From positions 62,001-126,000 of the forward strand of contig JAEUJQ010000032.1 of assembly GCA_016793095.1 (NCBI GenBank): 64,000 nucleotides of DNA, given 5' to 3'. The position numbers and the translations under genes were made by a program. Under the pieces are notes generated by a model. That model was not told where the DNA came from. It searched no databases and saw only the letters and a list, made by a program, of their open reading frames with translations. The stretch is from Myxococcaceae bacterium (lineage in GTDB: Bacteria > Myxococcota > Myxococcia > Myxococcales > Myxococcaceae). Every line of letters starts with the position of its first letter. The first letter of the stretch is position 1. This document shows positions 17,476 to 26,325 of this stretch, one piece after another.

Positions 17476-18936
17476 ATGACGGTGAACGACGCGGTCGAGA
17501 AGACGTTCCGGCTCCAGCAGCGCCTCGCGCTCGTGGCGTCCACGCCTGGCGTGCTCGTCGTCGCCGCCGGGCTGGTGACGGGGCTCGCGGCGCTCGCAGG
17601 TCTCGGTGTCGCCGTGCTGTCGGGCGGCCTCTTCTCGCTCCTGACCGTCCGCCGGAAGCGCGCGGCGGTGCTCGAGCTGCTCGCGAACCCCGAGCGCGTG
17701 GTGCAGGTCGTCCCCGTCGTGCAGCGGGTGCAGGGCCTGGTGACGAACTACCCGGTGGTGCTGGTGGCCGACGACGGCCGCAGCTACCGGGTGGCGACGT
17801 GGGCGAGCAGCGTCGCGGAGGCGGTGCAGCCGTTCCTCGACCGCTTTCGCCACGCCCGCGGCGCCGACCCCGACGCCGTCTTCGCCCCCGACGCGGGCTT
17901 CGCTGCGCGCTTCCAGCTCATCGGGGTGATGCTCGGCTCGATGGTGGTGGGCGGCCTCGCAGCGGTCGTGTTCGTGACGCCCGCCGTCAATCGCCGCCTG
18001 GCGTCGCTCGAGGAGTTCTTCCAGCGGCGCATCGCGCACGACGAGCGGCAGACCCGCGTGCTCGAGGAGCTGCGCGGCGCGACGGTGACGAGCGGGTGGG
18101 CGTCGTGCGCGCTCGAGTCGCTCGAGCCGCCCATCGAGGTGCGGCTCGACGGCGCCGTCGAGGGTGTGCGCTCGCACCGGCGCCGCGGCTGGCTCATCTC
18201 GAATGGCGAGCTGACGTTGGACGAGGACGAGCCGCGGAGCGAGTACGACCGCCGCGGCCGGGCCGAGCTGACGCTCGACGCGCTCACCGGCTACCCCGAC
18301 CGGCCGCCCCGACGCGAGAAGGCGCTGTCGGTCGTGGGCGTGCGCAGGGGCGCGGAGCTCAGGCTGCGGCTCATCGACCTCGACGACGGGACGGTGCTGT
18401 GTGAGGGGCGCGCGACGGTGGCCGCGACGGAGAAGGGCTCGCGGTACGCCGAGGACAAGGCCCTCGCCGCGGCCGTCATGCGCCCGTTCTGCGCCCAGCT
18501 CGAGCGGGACACCTGCGCGACGCTCGGCCCCGAGCCGGGCCCCTCCACCGCCGACGGCACGCCTCAGACGCCCCCCGCGCGCGCCGCCGAGGGCGCTCCA
18601 GTCGCACCGCCCCCCCCGAAGCCGGTGACCGACGCCGCGCCCGCTGGCGAGCTCACCTCGTCGGTGATTCAGAGCACGGTGCGCGCGGCGGCTCTCCGCA
18701 CTCGCGCCTGCTACGAGAAGGCCCTCGCGAAGAACCCCTCGCTGAGCGGCAAGCTGACCGTCTCATTCACCATCGGCGCCGATGGCAGGGTGTCCACCGC
18801 GTCAGGCACGGGCCTGGCCGACACGGCCGTGACGGGCTGCGTGGTGAAGGAGTTCAAGGCGCTCCGCTTCCCACCCGCGCGCGGGCGCAAGCCCGTGTCG
18901 GTCAAGTACCCGCTCGTCTTCCAGCCGGCGAAGTAG
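17476..18936 (+). CDS. membrane protein with AgmX/PglI TonB-like C-terminus
   Basis: 486 residues. Two membrane segments near 25-60 (VLVVAAGLVTGLAALAGLGVAVLSGG) and a third near 150-173 frame a domain like those that test a solute or membrane state (VVPVVQRVQGLVTNYPVVLVADDG). The middle is a beta-rich periplasmic region. After a Pro/Ala linker, residues 395-486 are the AgmX/PglI-type TonB-like domain: TRACYEKALAKNPSLSGKL, FTIGADGRVSTASGTG, and a final FPPARGRKPVSVKYPLVFQ. In Myxococcus such proteins serve gliding and envelope machines. The ligand and partner here are unknown. Confidence 0.7.
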   Translation: MTVNDAVEKTFRLQQRLALVASTPGVLVVAAGLVTGLAALAGLGVAVLSGGLFSLLTVRRKRAAVLELLANPERVVQVVPVVQRVQGLVTNYPVVLVADDGRSYRVATWASSVAEAVQPFLDRFRHARGADPDAVFAPDAGFAARFQLIGVMLGSMVVGGLAAVVFVTPAVNRRLASLEEFFQRRIAHDERQTRVLEELRGATVTSGWASCALESLEPPIEVRLDGAVEGVRSHRRRGWLISNGELTLDEDEPRSEYDRRGRAELTLDALTGYPDRPPRREKALSVVGVRRGAELRLRLIDLDDGTVLCEGRATVAATEKGSRYAEDKALAAAVMRPFCAQLERDTCATLGPEPGPSTADGTPQTPPARAAEGAPVAPPPPKPVTDAAPAGELTSSVIQSTVRAAALRTRACYEKALAKNPSLSGKLTVSFTIGADGRVSTASGTGLADTAVTGCVVKEFKALRFPPARGRKPVSVKYPLVFQPAK

Positions 18937-19076
18937 CCCGTCTCCGACGCAGCGCAGGTCCTGCTGTGGCACCGGTTCTACGAGCCGCGTTCACGCACGA
19001 CGGGCTGAAGCTCTGCTTCCCATCGCGAGCGCACCTGTGGGCCGACTGGAGTCGCTCTCACGGCGGCCGCGGAGCG

Positions 19077-19082
19077 TATGCT
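19077..19082 (+). promoter_or_regulatory. candidate -10 element, leaderless-type
   Basis: TATGCT ends 6 nt before the GTG at 19089. This hexamer decides the start, because the GTG also opens a good lipoprotein signal. Confidence 0.45.
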
Positions 19083-19088
19083 GGGCAG

Positions 19089-20810
19089 GTGCTGCCGCTG
19101 CCACGCGCCCTCCTCGCCACGCTGGCCGTCCTCGTGGCCACGGTGGCCGGCTGCTCGTCATGCACCGAAGAGCCGGTGACGTGCACCGACACCCAGCTGC
19201 TCTGCGAGGGGCGCTGCATCAACCCGCGCGTCGACAGGCGGAACTGCGGCCGCTGTGGCGTGGCCTGCGATGCCGGCGCCGTGTGCATCGCGGGCGCGTG
19301 CCAGGCGTGCGCCGACGACGAGACCATCTGCTTCGACCGCTGCGCGAGGCTCGCGACCGACCAGATCAACTGCGGCGCGTGCGGTGAGCGCTGCGCCGGA
19401 GGCACCTGCACCGGCGGCGCCTGCCTGTGCGTGCCGCCCGCCACCGCCTGCTCCGGCGGCTGCTTCGACCTGCGCACCTCGTCGAAGCACTGCGGCGCGT
19501 GCGGGACCCGCTGCGTGGGCAACCAGTTCTGCGACGGCGGCGTCTGCGAGCTCGCCTGCGAGAGCGGGCTGTCGCCGTGCGCCGACCTCTGCGTGGACCT
19601 GCGGGGCGACCGGATGAACTGCGGCGCGTGCGGCCGCGCGTGCACTCCCACGCAGTCCTGCGACGCGGGCGTCTGCGCGGCGCCGCCCGACCCCGACGGC
19701 GACGGCTACACCTCGCTCACCAACGACTGCTGCGAGACGGTGATGACGTGCCCCAACCCGGCGCAGGTGAACCCCGGCGTGCCCGAGAACCTCGTCAACG
19801 GCCTCGACGACGACTGCGACGGCTACGTCGACGTCATGCCTCCCGACGCGGGCTGTGACGACGGGCTGCAGCCCGGCAGCGCCGGCGACGCTGGCGACTA
19901 CGCCCGCGCGCTCGACGTGTGCGAGGGGCTCGTCTGGGCCCAGGTCCGCCGGGGCGACGGGCTGCCGCTGCGCCCGGACGCAGGCGGCATCGGCATTCAC
20001 CGCGCCATCGGAGGCCTGCGCCCCGCGACCGGCCGCACCCTGCTCGCGCTGGGAACGGGGAACGCGAGCGGTCTGCTCGGCCTCGCGCCCGCGTCCTCGC
20101 GGCCGCCGGTCTCGCTGAACCAGTGCCTGGGCCCCGGCTGTCTGCGCGACTGGTTCGGCGCCAGCAACGGCTCGCTCAAGCAGGCGGGGCGGCTCCCGTC
20201 GTCGCCGGGCTGCTACTTCGGCTCGGCAGACGACCAGGCGTTCGACTCCATCATGCTGCACCTGCGCCTCAGGGCGCCCGCCACCGCGCGCGGCTTCCGC
20301 CTGCTGGGCCGCTTCTACAGCCTCGAGTACCCCGAGTACGTCTGCACGCTCTTCAACGACCAGAGCGTCGTGCTCACCACCTCGCGGGCCAACAACCCGA
20401 GCGACCTCAACCTGCTCACGTACACCGCGCGGGGTGCGTCATGGCCCATCGGCATCAACGTCGCCTCGGGCACGCCGCTGTTCCAGGCGTGCGACACCCA
20501 GGCGGTGAGCCCCCGCTGCTGGGACACCTCGGTCAGCGCCGAGTCGTGCAAGGAGGGCTCCGCGGTGCTCAACGGCACCATCTTCGGCAAGGCGGCGCCG
20601 AACGCGTGCCTGCCGGGCGGCGCGACCGCGCTGCTGCTCACCCGGGGCAACGTGCAGCCGGGCGAGGAGTTCGACCTGCGCATCGCCATCTGGGACGTGG
20701 GCGACCCGTTCTTCGACAGCTTCCTCGTGGTGGACTCGTTCCAATGGCTCGGAGCCGAGGGCACGCCCGGTACCGTCGGTGCGAAGGCCGACGGTGGCAC
20801 CATCGACTGA
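19089..20810 (+). CDS. cysteine-rich MopE-like lipoprotein
   Basis: 573 residues from GTG 19089, giving a lipoprotein signal (LLATLAVLVATVAGCSSC). Residues 20-195 hold at least five repeats of the form NCG-CG--C, each with C.G.C..P and NCGACG phrases, often mislabelled in databases but typical of myxobacterial surface proteins. At about 215-240, NDCCETVM...NGLDDDCDGYVD is the acidic metal-binding motif of MopE-type proteins. The C-terminal 300 residues are a beta-rich domain with paired cysteines (CLGPGCL, CYFG, CDTQ). It is likely an outer-surface metal or protein binder. An in-frame start at 18966 lacks a usable signal. Confidence 0.75.
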   Translation: MLPLPRALLATLAVLVATVAGCSSCTEEPVTCTDTQLLCEGRCINPRVDRRNCGRCGVACDAGAVCIAGACQACADDETICFDRCARLATDQINCGACGERCAGGTCTGGACLCVPPATACSGGCFDLRTSSKHCGACGTRCVGNQFCDGGVCELACESGLSPCADLCVDLRGDRMNCGACGRACTPTQSCDAGVCAAPPDPDGDGYTSLTNDCCETVMTCPNPAQVNPGVPENLVNGLDDDCDGYVDVMPPDAGCDDGLQPGSAGDAGDYARALDVCEGLVWAQVRRGDGLPLRPDAGGIGIHRAIGGLRPATGRTLLALGTGNASGLLGLAPASSRPPVSLNQCLGPGCLRDWFGASNGSLKQAGRLPSSPGCYFGSADDQAFDSIMLHLRLRAPATARGFRLLGRFYSLEYPEYVCTLFNDQSVVLTTSRANNPSDLNLLTYTARGASWPIGINVASGTPLFQACDTQAVSPRCWDTSVSAESCKEGSAVLNGTIFGKAAPNACLPGGATALLLTRGNVQPGEEFDLRIAIWDVGDPFFDSFLVVDSFQWLGAEGTPGTVGAKADGGTID

Positions 20811-20842
20811 CCGCGCGCCGCTTCCGTGGTTCGGTAGCGGCC

Positions 20843-22435
20843 ATGAACGACCCCCAGGGCAGCCTGCGGAGCCGGACCGGCCTGCGCGCGCTGCGCTCGA
20901 TCCTCGTCGGCATCATCGTCGTCGCCGCTTCGGGCCTCGTGGGGGCCCTCGTCTCGTACCGCGCCGACGTCGCCGAGGCCCGGCACCAGGTGCGCAAGCG
21001 CGTCTCGCGCCAGGCCCGCGCCTCAGCCGACTCCCTCGCCGCGCGCTTCGCCCTGCTCTCGAACGAGCTGCAGCGCTTCGCGCACCGCAGGCTCGACCAG
21101 CTCACCAGCCCTGACGCCGAACTGCTTGCCGTCATCCGTGACGACCGCAGCCTCTTCGAGGGCGGCGTCATCGTGGTGGGTCTCGACGGCAAGCCCCGCT
21201 GGAGCGACCCACCCGACGCGCTTGGCGGCCTCGACGTCGCCCCCGAGCCCTGGTTCCAGCACGTGCTCGCGACCGAGCAGACCAGCGTCGACGAGCTCGC
21301 GCCGTTCGGCTCTTCACGTATCGCCATCGCGGTGCCGTTCCGGCAGGACGGCAGGCTCTCGGCAGTGCTGGTTGGCATCGTCACGCCAGCGAACAGCCTG
21401 CTGACCGGCATCGAAGGCGAGGTGCTGCTCGCGCTCTCGGGCACAGGCCACGTCCTGCTGCCGACCCCCAGGCCGTCGTGGGCCGAGGGTGACCTGTCGG
21501 GGCTCGTCGCGCAGGTGCGTGCGAGCCCGGGCGAAGCCAGCTGGCGCATCGGCGACGACGATCTCATCGCCGAGCTGTTTCAGGTGAAGGGCACCGCGCT
21601 CGAGGTGCTCGCGCTCGAGTCCGAGGCGGTGTCGGTCGAGAGCGTACGGCGGCGCCTCACCCTTCAGCTCGCCTTCCTCTCGGTGCTTCAGCTCGTCACC
21701 CTCGCGGCCTTCTTCTGGTTCCTTCGCGCGACGTGGCGCACCTTCGCCGAGGTCGAGGCCGCGGTGGCTGAGCAGGAGAAGATGGTGGCGCTTGGCACGG
21801 CCGCGTCGCTCATCGCGCACGAAGTGAAGAACTCGCTCAACGGGCTCAAGGCGGCGACCTCGCTCCTCGAGGCCGGCGGCGACGCCTCGCTCGCGTCGAA
21901 GACGATGAAGGGGCAGGTCGAGCGGCTGGGCCACCTGGCCACCTCGCTGCTGTCGTTCTCTCGCCCCACGCAGCCCCGGCGGGCGCGCCTCGACACCTCT
22001 GCCGTCGTGCGCGAAGCGGTGCAGGGCCTGCGCACGCTGCCTGAGTACGACGAGGCCGAGGTCGAGCTCGCCCTGCCGACCGAGCTGCCGCTCGAGACCG
22101 ACCCCCTGCTGCTCACCACCGCCGTCGACAACCTGGTGCGCAACGCCATCGAGGCCGCCGTCACCGCCAAGGACACCGGGCGCGTCGCCAAGCCGAGGGT
22201 GCGCGTGTCGGCGCGGCAGCACGCGCGGCGCGTCGTCATCGAGGTCGAGGACAACGCCGGCGGCCCACCGGAGGGCTTCGAGGCGCGGCTCGGGGAGCCC
22301 TTCTTCACCACCAAGTCCCGCGGCATCGGCCTGGGCCTGGCGATGACGCGGCGGGCGGCCGAGCAGCTGGGTGGCGCGCTACGGTTCGAGCGGGTCGCCG
22401 AGGGGAGCCGGTTCTCTCTCGAGCTGCCGGCGTGA
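20843..22435 (+). CDS. membrane sensor histidine kinase
   Basis: 530 residues. A membrane helix (about 20-42), a periplasmic sensor of about 230 residues resembling a Cache domain, and a second helix (about 275-300) lead to the kinase core. The phosphorylated histidine is H326 in LIAHEVKNSLNGLK. N-box (DNLVRNAIEAA), G1 (EVEDNAGGPP) and G2 (GIGLGLAMTRRAA) are intact. It sits 59 nt upstream of an NtrC-type regulator and heads the RND efflux set, so the likely role is to sense metal or envelope stress. The signal is not evident from the sequence. Confidence 0.88.
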   Translation: MNDPQGSLRSRTGLRALRSILVGIIVVAASGLVGALVSYRADVAEARHQVRKRVSRQARASADSLAARFALLSNELQRFAHRRLDQLTSPDAELLAVIRDDRSLFEGGVIVVGLDGKPRWSDPPDALGGLDVAPEPWFQHVLATEQTSVDELAPFGSSRIAIAVPFRQDGRLSAVLVGIVTPANSLLTGIEGEVLLALSGTGHVLLPTPRPSWAEGDLSGLVAQVRASPGEASWRIGDDDLIAELFQVKGTALEVLALESEAVSVESVRRRLTLQLAFLSVLQLVTLAAFFWFLRATWRTFAEVEAAVAEQEKMVALGTAASLIAHEVKNSLNGLKAATSLLEAGGDASLASKTMKGQVERLGHLATSLLSFSRPTQPRRARLDTSAVVREAVQGLRTLPEYDEAEVELALPTELPLETDPLLLTTAVDNLVRNAIEAAVTAKDTGRVAKPRVRVSARQHARRVVIEVEDNAGGPPEGFEARLGEPFFTTKSRGIGLGLAMTRRAAEQLGGALRFERVAEGSRFSLELPA

Positions 22436-22494
22436 GCAGCGGCGGCGCGGCTCGGCGCAAGTGGGCGGTGCAAGGGGGCGTGAGGTGGTAGACC

Positions 22495-23832
22495 GTGGGC
22501 ATGCTCTCGACGCTGCTCGTCGACGACGATCGTGCGTTCTCGGCGGTGGCGGCAGCCACGCTCAGTCGCGAGGGCTTCCCGGTGCAGGTCGTCCACTCCT
22601 TGCACGACGCCCGGCTCGCGGTGGCGGCGAAGGGCTTCGACCTCGTCGTGCTCGACCGCCGCCTGCCCGACGGTGACGGGCTCGCGTGGCTGCCCGAGCT
22701 CAAGGCCGCGCAGCCCGGCGCGCAGGTGGTGTTGGTGACGGCCCACGGAGACATCGCCAGCGCGGTGGACGCGATGCGGCTCGGCGCCGCCGACTACCTC
22801 GCCAAGCCCATCGAGCTGTCCGACCTGTTGATGAAGTCGCGCCGCGCGGCCGACGACATTCGCCTGAGGGAGCGCCTGCAGCACGCCGAGGGCGCGCTGT
22901 CGACACGGCGCGCGCTCATCCACCCGGTATCGGCCGCGATGCAGCCGCTCCTGGCGACCCTCGAGCGGCTGGCGAAGACGAGCCCGCGCAGCCCGGTGGT
23001 GCTGCTCGGCGAGACGGGCGTGGGCAAGGAGGCGCTCGCCTGGCACCTGCACCAGCTGTCGTTCGGCGAGCCGGCGCCCTTCATTCAGGTGAACTGCGCG
23101 GCGCTGCCCGAGTCGATGGCCGAGAGCGAGCTGTTCGGCCACGAGAAGGGCTCCTTCACCGACGCGAAGGGCACCCGGCGCGGGCTCGTCGAGCTGGCGC
23201 ACGGCGGCACCCTCTTCCTCGACGAGGTCGGCGAGCTGTCGGCGGCGCTGCAGGCGAAGCTGCTCACGTTCCTCGACTCGGGTCGCTTCCGCCGGCTGGG
23301 CGGCGCGACCGAGCTGACCAGCGTCACCCGCGTGGTGGCGGCGACCAACCGCGACCTGGAGGCGCGGGTGAAGTCCGGCGAGTTCCGCGAGGACCTCTGG
23401 TTCCGCCTGTCGGTGTTCCGCCTGCAGGTGCCGCCGCTGAGGGAGCGCCAGGAAGACCTGCCCTCGCTCGCCCACGGTCTGCTGGCCCGCATCGCCCAGG
23501 AGCAGGGCCGCCGCGAGGTGCACACCCTGTCGGCGGCCGCGCTCACGCGCCTCGCCCGCTACCGCTTCCCCGGCAACGTGCGCGAGCTGCGCAACATCCT
23601 CGAGCGCGCGGCGGTGCTCGAAACCAGCCCCTCGCTCGAGCTCGACTGGCTCGCCCCAGCGCCCTCCCCGTCGTCCACCGGCTTCGTCATTGACGACACA
23701 CTGACCCTCGACGAGCTGGAGCGCCGGTACGCCCGGTGGGTCCTCACCAGGCTGGGCGACCGCCGCATGGACACCGCGAAGGCCCTCGGCATCTCGCACC
23801 CGACGCTGGCGAAGTTGCTTCGCGAAGACTGA
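22495..23832 (+). CDS. NtrC-type response regulator with altered GAFTGA loop
   Basis: 445 residues from GTG 22495 (AGGTGG 6 nt upstream; ATG 22501 is the alternative). The receiver domain has D54 in VVLDRRLPDGD. The AAA+ domain has Walker A GETGVGKE, Walker B GGTLFLDEVGE and the R-finger region. The loop that contacts sigma-54 reads GSFTDA (23149-23166) instead of GAFTGA. The C-terminal Fis-type helix-turn-helix is TAKALGISHPTLAKLL. It lies between its presumed kinase and the efflux genes, and its stop codon is inside the first of two palindromes upstream of those genes. Confidence 0.9.
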   Translation: MGMLSTLLVDDDRAFSAVAAATLSREGFPVQVVHSLHDARLAVAAKGFDLVVLDRRLPDGDGLAWLPELKAAQPGAQVVLVTAHGDIASAVDAMRLGAADYLAKPIELSDLLMKSRRAADDIRLRERLQHAEGALSTRRALIHPVSAAMQPLLATLERLAKTSPRSPVVLLGETGVGKEALAWHLHQLSFGEPAPFIQVNCAALPESMAESELFGHEKGSFTDAKGTRRGLVELAHGGTLFLDEVGELSAALQAKLLTFLDSGRFRRLGGATELTSVTRVVAATNRDLEARVKSGEFREDLWFRLSVFRLQVPPLRERQEDLPSLAHGLLARIAQEQGRREVHTLSAAALTRLARYRFPGNVRELRNILERAAVLETSPSLELDWLAPAPSPSSTGFVIDDTLTLDELERRYARWVLTRLGDRRMDTAKALGISHPTLAKLLRED

Positions 23833-23866
23833 AAGCCCCTTTCAGTGCGCTGAAAACAACTTTCAC
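23829..23866 (+). promoter_or_regulatory. twin palindromic operator, 21-bp spacing
   Basis: Two 17-bp sites, CTGAAAGCCCCTTTCAG (23829-23845, perfect 7-bp arms) and CTGAAAACAACTTTCAC (23850-23866), have identical outer bases and starts 21 bp apart, two helical turns. They lie 70-107 bp before the efflux start codon, the distance expected for an enhancer bound by the adjacent regulator. I find no TANNNT or good -24/-12 promoter between them and the gene. Confidence 0.6.
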
Positions 23867-23935
23867 TCGAGTGCTCGCCCGGGGAGGAGTTGCGAGGAGT
23901 TGGCGGCTGGCGCGCCCCGTGAACTGCGCGGGGAC

Positions 23936-25207
23936 ATGGTGCTGTTGGCGTTGCTCTCGACGGTCGTCTCGCAGGCGGGCCCCACCCTCGAGCTCTCGAC
24001 GCTGGAGGACGCCGCGGCGCTGCCAGCCCTCGTGTGGGAGCACGCGCCCGACCTGCAGGCGGCGCGCGCGCGGGTGGCCGCCGCCGGGGCCGAGGTGCAG
24101 CGCGCGCTGCTGTTGCCGAACCCGGGGCTCGACGTGTCGGTCAACACCCTTCCCGTCGGCCCGCTGAACCCGCCGGAGCTGCGCGACCCGCTGCTCAACG
24201 TGCCCAACCTCGCGGTGGGGCTCTCGGTGCTGGTCGAGCTGGGCAAGCGCGGCCCCCGGCAGGACGCGGCCCGGGAGGCAGCGCGCGCGGTGAGCCTCGA
24301 TGCGCTGGAGCAGCTGCGGCAGCGCACGTTGACCCTGCTCGAGCTGCTCGTCGACGTCGCGGCCGCCGAGGTGCGGGTGGCGACGCTCACGGCGCTGGCG
24401 AGCGACGCTGAGCGGCTCGTCTCGCTGCAGCGCGCCCGCCTGGAGAAGGGCGACGCCTCGGCCCTCGACGCCGACCGCGCGCGCATCGAGCAGCAGAGCA
24501 CGCTGACGGCGCTCGGCGAGGCGCGCGAGTCGCTGGCCGAGGGCCTGCGCGCGTGCAGCGAGCTGATCGGGTTGCCCTGCCGGCCCTTCGGCGACCCGGC
24601 CCGCGCCTCGGACTGGCTGGGGCGCCGCCTCGACCTCGCGCAGGCGGACCCCACGAAGCGCCCCGACCTTGCCTCCCTCGACGCCGTCGCCGCGAGGGCC
24701 CGCGCCGAGGCGCTGCTCGCCCGGCGCCGCGCGCTCCCCGATCCGACCGTGCGCGTGGGCTACGTGCACGACCGCTTCGTCGTCTCCGGCAACCAGCAGA
24801 ACAGCCTCTTCGTCGGCGTCGCGATGCCGCTGCCCGTGTTCGATCACGGTCAGGCAGACGCAGCGGCGGCGGCGGCGGCGGCGACGGCCGCGGAGCGGGC
24901 GCGGCAGAAGCTGCTCGACTCGGCCGCGACCCAGCACGCGCGTCTCGAGGCCCAGCGGCGGAGCCTCGAGTCGCGGCTCGCCCAGCTGCGCGACGAGACG
25001 CTCCCGCTTGCCCGGAGCGTCATCGACCGGCTCGAGGCCGCCGTGACGCGGGGCGCGGCGCCGCTGCCCGAGCTGCTGATCGCGCGCCGCACCTACTCGG
25101 AGCTCGTGCTGACGACGAACGATCTCGACCGCGCGTTTGCGCGCCTTCAGGTGGGCGAGGCCCGGGTGACCGGCGCAGGCCTTCCGCTTCCAGGAGCACT
25201 GCCATGA
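23936..25207 (+). CDS. TolC-family outer-membrane efflux protein (CzcC-like)
   Basis: 423 residues from ATG 23936, which begins a signal peptide (MVLLALLSTVVSQAG). Long coiled-coil helices rich in Ala, Arg and Glu, with the repeat pattern of TolC proteins, occupy 25-190 and 240-420. AARARVAAAGAEVQRALLLPNPGLDVSV is the typical first helix-strand turn. A run of eight or nine alanines near residue 305 sits in a helix. It forms the exit duct for the adaptor and pump genes that follow, the first overlapping by ATGA. Confidence 0.88.
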   Translation: MVLLALLSTVVSQAGPTLELSTLEDAAALPALVWEHAPDLQAARARVAAAGAEVQRALLLPNPGLDVSVNTLPVGPLNPPELRDPLLNVPNLAVGLSVLVELGKRGPRQDAAREAARAVSLDALEQLRQRTLTLLELLVDVAAAEVRVATLTALASDAERLVSLQRARLEKGDASALDADRARIEQQSTLTALGEARESLAEGLRACSELIGLPCRPFGDPARASDWLGRRLDLAQADPTKRPDLASLDAVAARARAEALLARRRALPDPTVRVGYVHDRFVVSGNQQNSLFVGVAMPLPVFDHGQADAAAAAAAATAAERARQKLLDSAATQHARLEAQRRSLESRLAQLRDETLPLARSVIDRLEAAVTRGAAPLPELLIARRTYSELVLTTNDLDRAFARLQVGEARVTGAGLPLPGALP

Positions 25208-26316
25208 GCCGGTTCACCAGCCTCGCCCTCGTGCTCGTCGCCGGCTGCGCCGTCAAGCCGCCTGAAGAGGTCGTGGAGCAGATGAAGGTGGACGCGAAGG
25301 GCATCACCTTGTCGCCCGACGCGCCGCAGTGGAGGTACGTCGAGCTCGCCGTCGCGCAGCGGAGCCCGTCGCTCGAGCCCTTGCCGATCCCTGCACGGGT
25401 CACGCTCGACGAGAAGCGCACGGCGAACGTCGGCGCTCCCCTGCCCGGCCGCGTCGAGCAGGTCGCCGTGCGCCTCGGCTCTCGCGTGAAGCTGGGCGAC
25501 CAGCTCTTCTCGGTGCGGTCCGGCGCCTTCGCCGAGCTCGACCGCGAGAAGGAGGCCGCGCGCGCGCAGGTCGTCGTCCGCCAGCGGCTGCTCGACCGTG
25601 CGAAGGAGCTGCTCGAGCTGCGCGCGGCCGCTCAGAAGGACGTGCTGACGGCCGAGGCCGAGCTGGTCGAGGCCGAGCTGACGCTCAAGGCGGCCGCCTC
25701 GAAGCTGCGCAGCCTGCAGGTGACGTCCGCGGGTGACAACCTGTTCTGGGTGAAGGCCGCGCGCGCGGGCACCATCGTCGACCTCGACGTCTACCTGGGC
25801 CAGGAGGTGACGCCGGACCGTGACAAGCCGCTCCTGCAGCTGTCGGACCTCGACGAAGTGCTGGTGGTTGCCGACGTGCCCGAGGCCGACGTGGGCGACC
25901 TGTCGATCGGCGAGGCTGTATCGATTCGCGCGTCGGCCGGCAGCACCCCGCGCGACGGGGTCATCGAGTACATCAGCGAGGTCGTCGACCCGCGGCGGCG
26001 CACGGTCGAGGTGCGGGCGCGCGCGAAGAACGCCGACCGGTTCCTGCGCCCCAACGCCTTCGTCGAGGTGGTGGCCACGCCAGACCCCTCGCTCTCCGTG
26101 GTGCGCGTGCCCGATGCGGCGGTGGTGACGCAGGGCACCCGGTCGGTCATCTTCGTGAGCAACGGGCCGGGCCGCCTCGAGCCGGTGGCGGTGACGACGG
26201 GCCGGCGGCGCGACGGCGTCACCGAGGTGCGGCGCGGCCTCGAGGAGAACCAGCGCTTCGTCGCGAAGGGCGCGCTGCTGCTGCTGAACCAGGTCGAGCT
26301 CGCCTCTGGGACGTGA
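25204..26316 (+). CDS. RND efflux periplasmic adaptor (CzcB-like)
   Basis: 370 residues. The start overlaps the previous stop. A lipoprotein signal (LALVLVAGCAVKPP) anchors it to the inner membrane. VGAPLPGRVEQVAVRLGSRVKLGDQL is the first half of the lipoyl-like domain, a coiled coil of about 60 residues follows, and ARAGTIVDLDVYLGQEV is the second half. The beta-barrel (VLVVADVPEADVGDLSIGE) and membrane-proximal domains complete the order. No histidine- or methionine-rich metal-binding tail is present. It joins the pump to the TolC-like duct. Confidence 0.9.
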   Translation: MSRFTSLALVLVAGCAVKPPEEVVEQMKVDAKGITLSPDAPQWRYVELAVAQRSPSLEPLPIPARVTLDEKRTANVGAPLPGRVEQVAVRLGSRVKLGDQLFSVRSGAFAELDREKEAARAQVVVRQRLLDRAKELLELRAAAQKDVLTAEAELVEAELTLKAAASKLRSLQVTSAGDNLFWVKAARAGTIVDLDVYLGQEVTPDRDKPLLQLSDLDEVLVVADVPEADVGDLSIGEAVSIRASAGSTPRDGVIEYISEVVDPRRRTVEVRARAKNADRFLRPNAFVEVVATPDPSLSVVRVPDAAVVTQGTRSVIFVSNGPGRLEPVAVTTGRRRDGVTEVRRGLEENQRFVAKGALLLLNQVELASGT

Positions 26317-26325
26317 GGAGGCCTC

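Noticed and set aside
23829-23845. The CTGAAAG-CCC-CTTTCAG hairpin as a terminator of the regulator gene
   Set aside because: The stem is AT-rich, no U-run follows, and a second copy lies 21 bp further, which fits a binding site better.
23867-23935. A sigma-54 promoter before the efflux genes
   Set aside because: The best TTGC (23890-23893) has no GG at the required 10-nt spacing, and no other match was found.
24855-24895. A run of GCG/GGC triplets in the TolC-like gene as a phase switch
   Set aside because: Triplet steps keep the frame, and the run encodes helix alanines; no sign of a switch.
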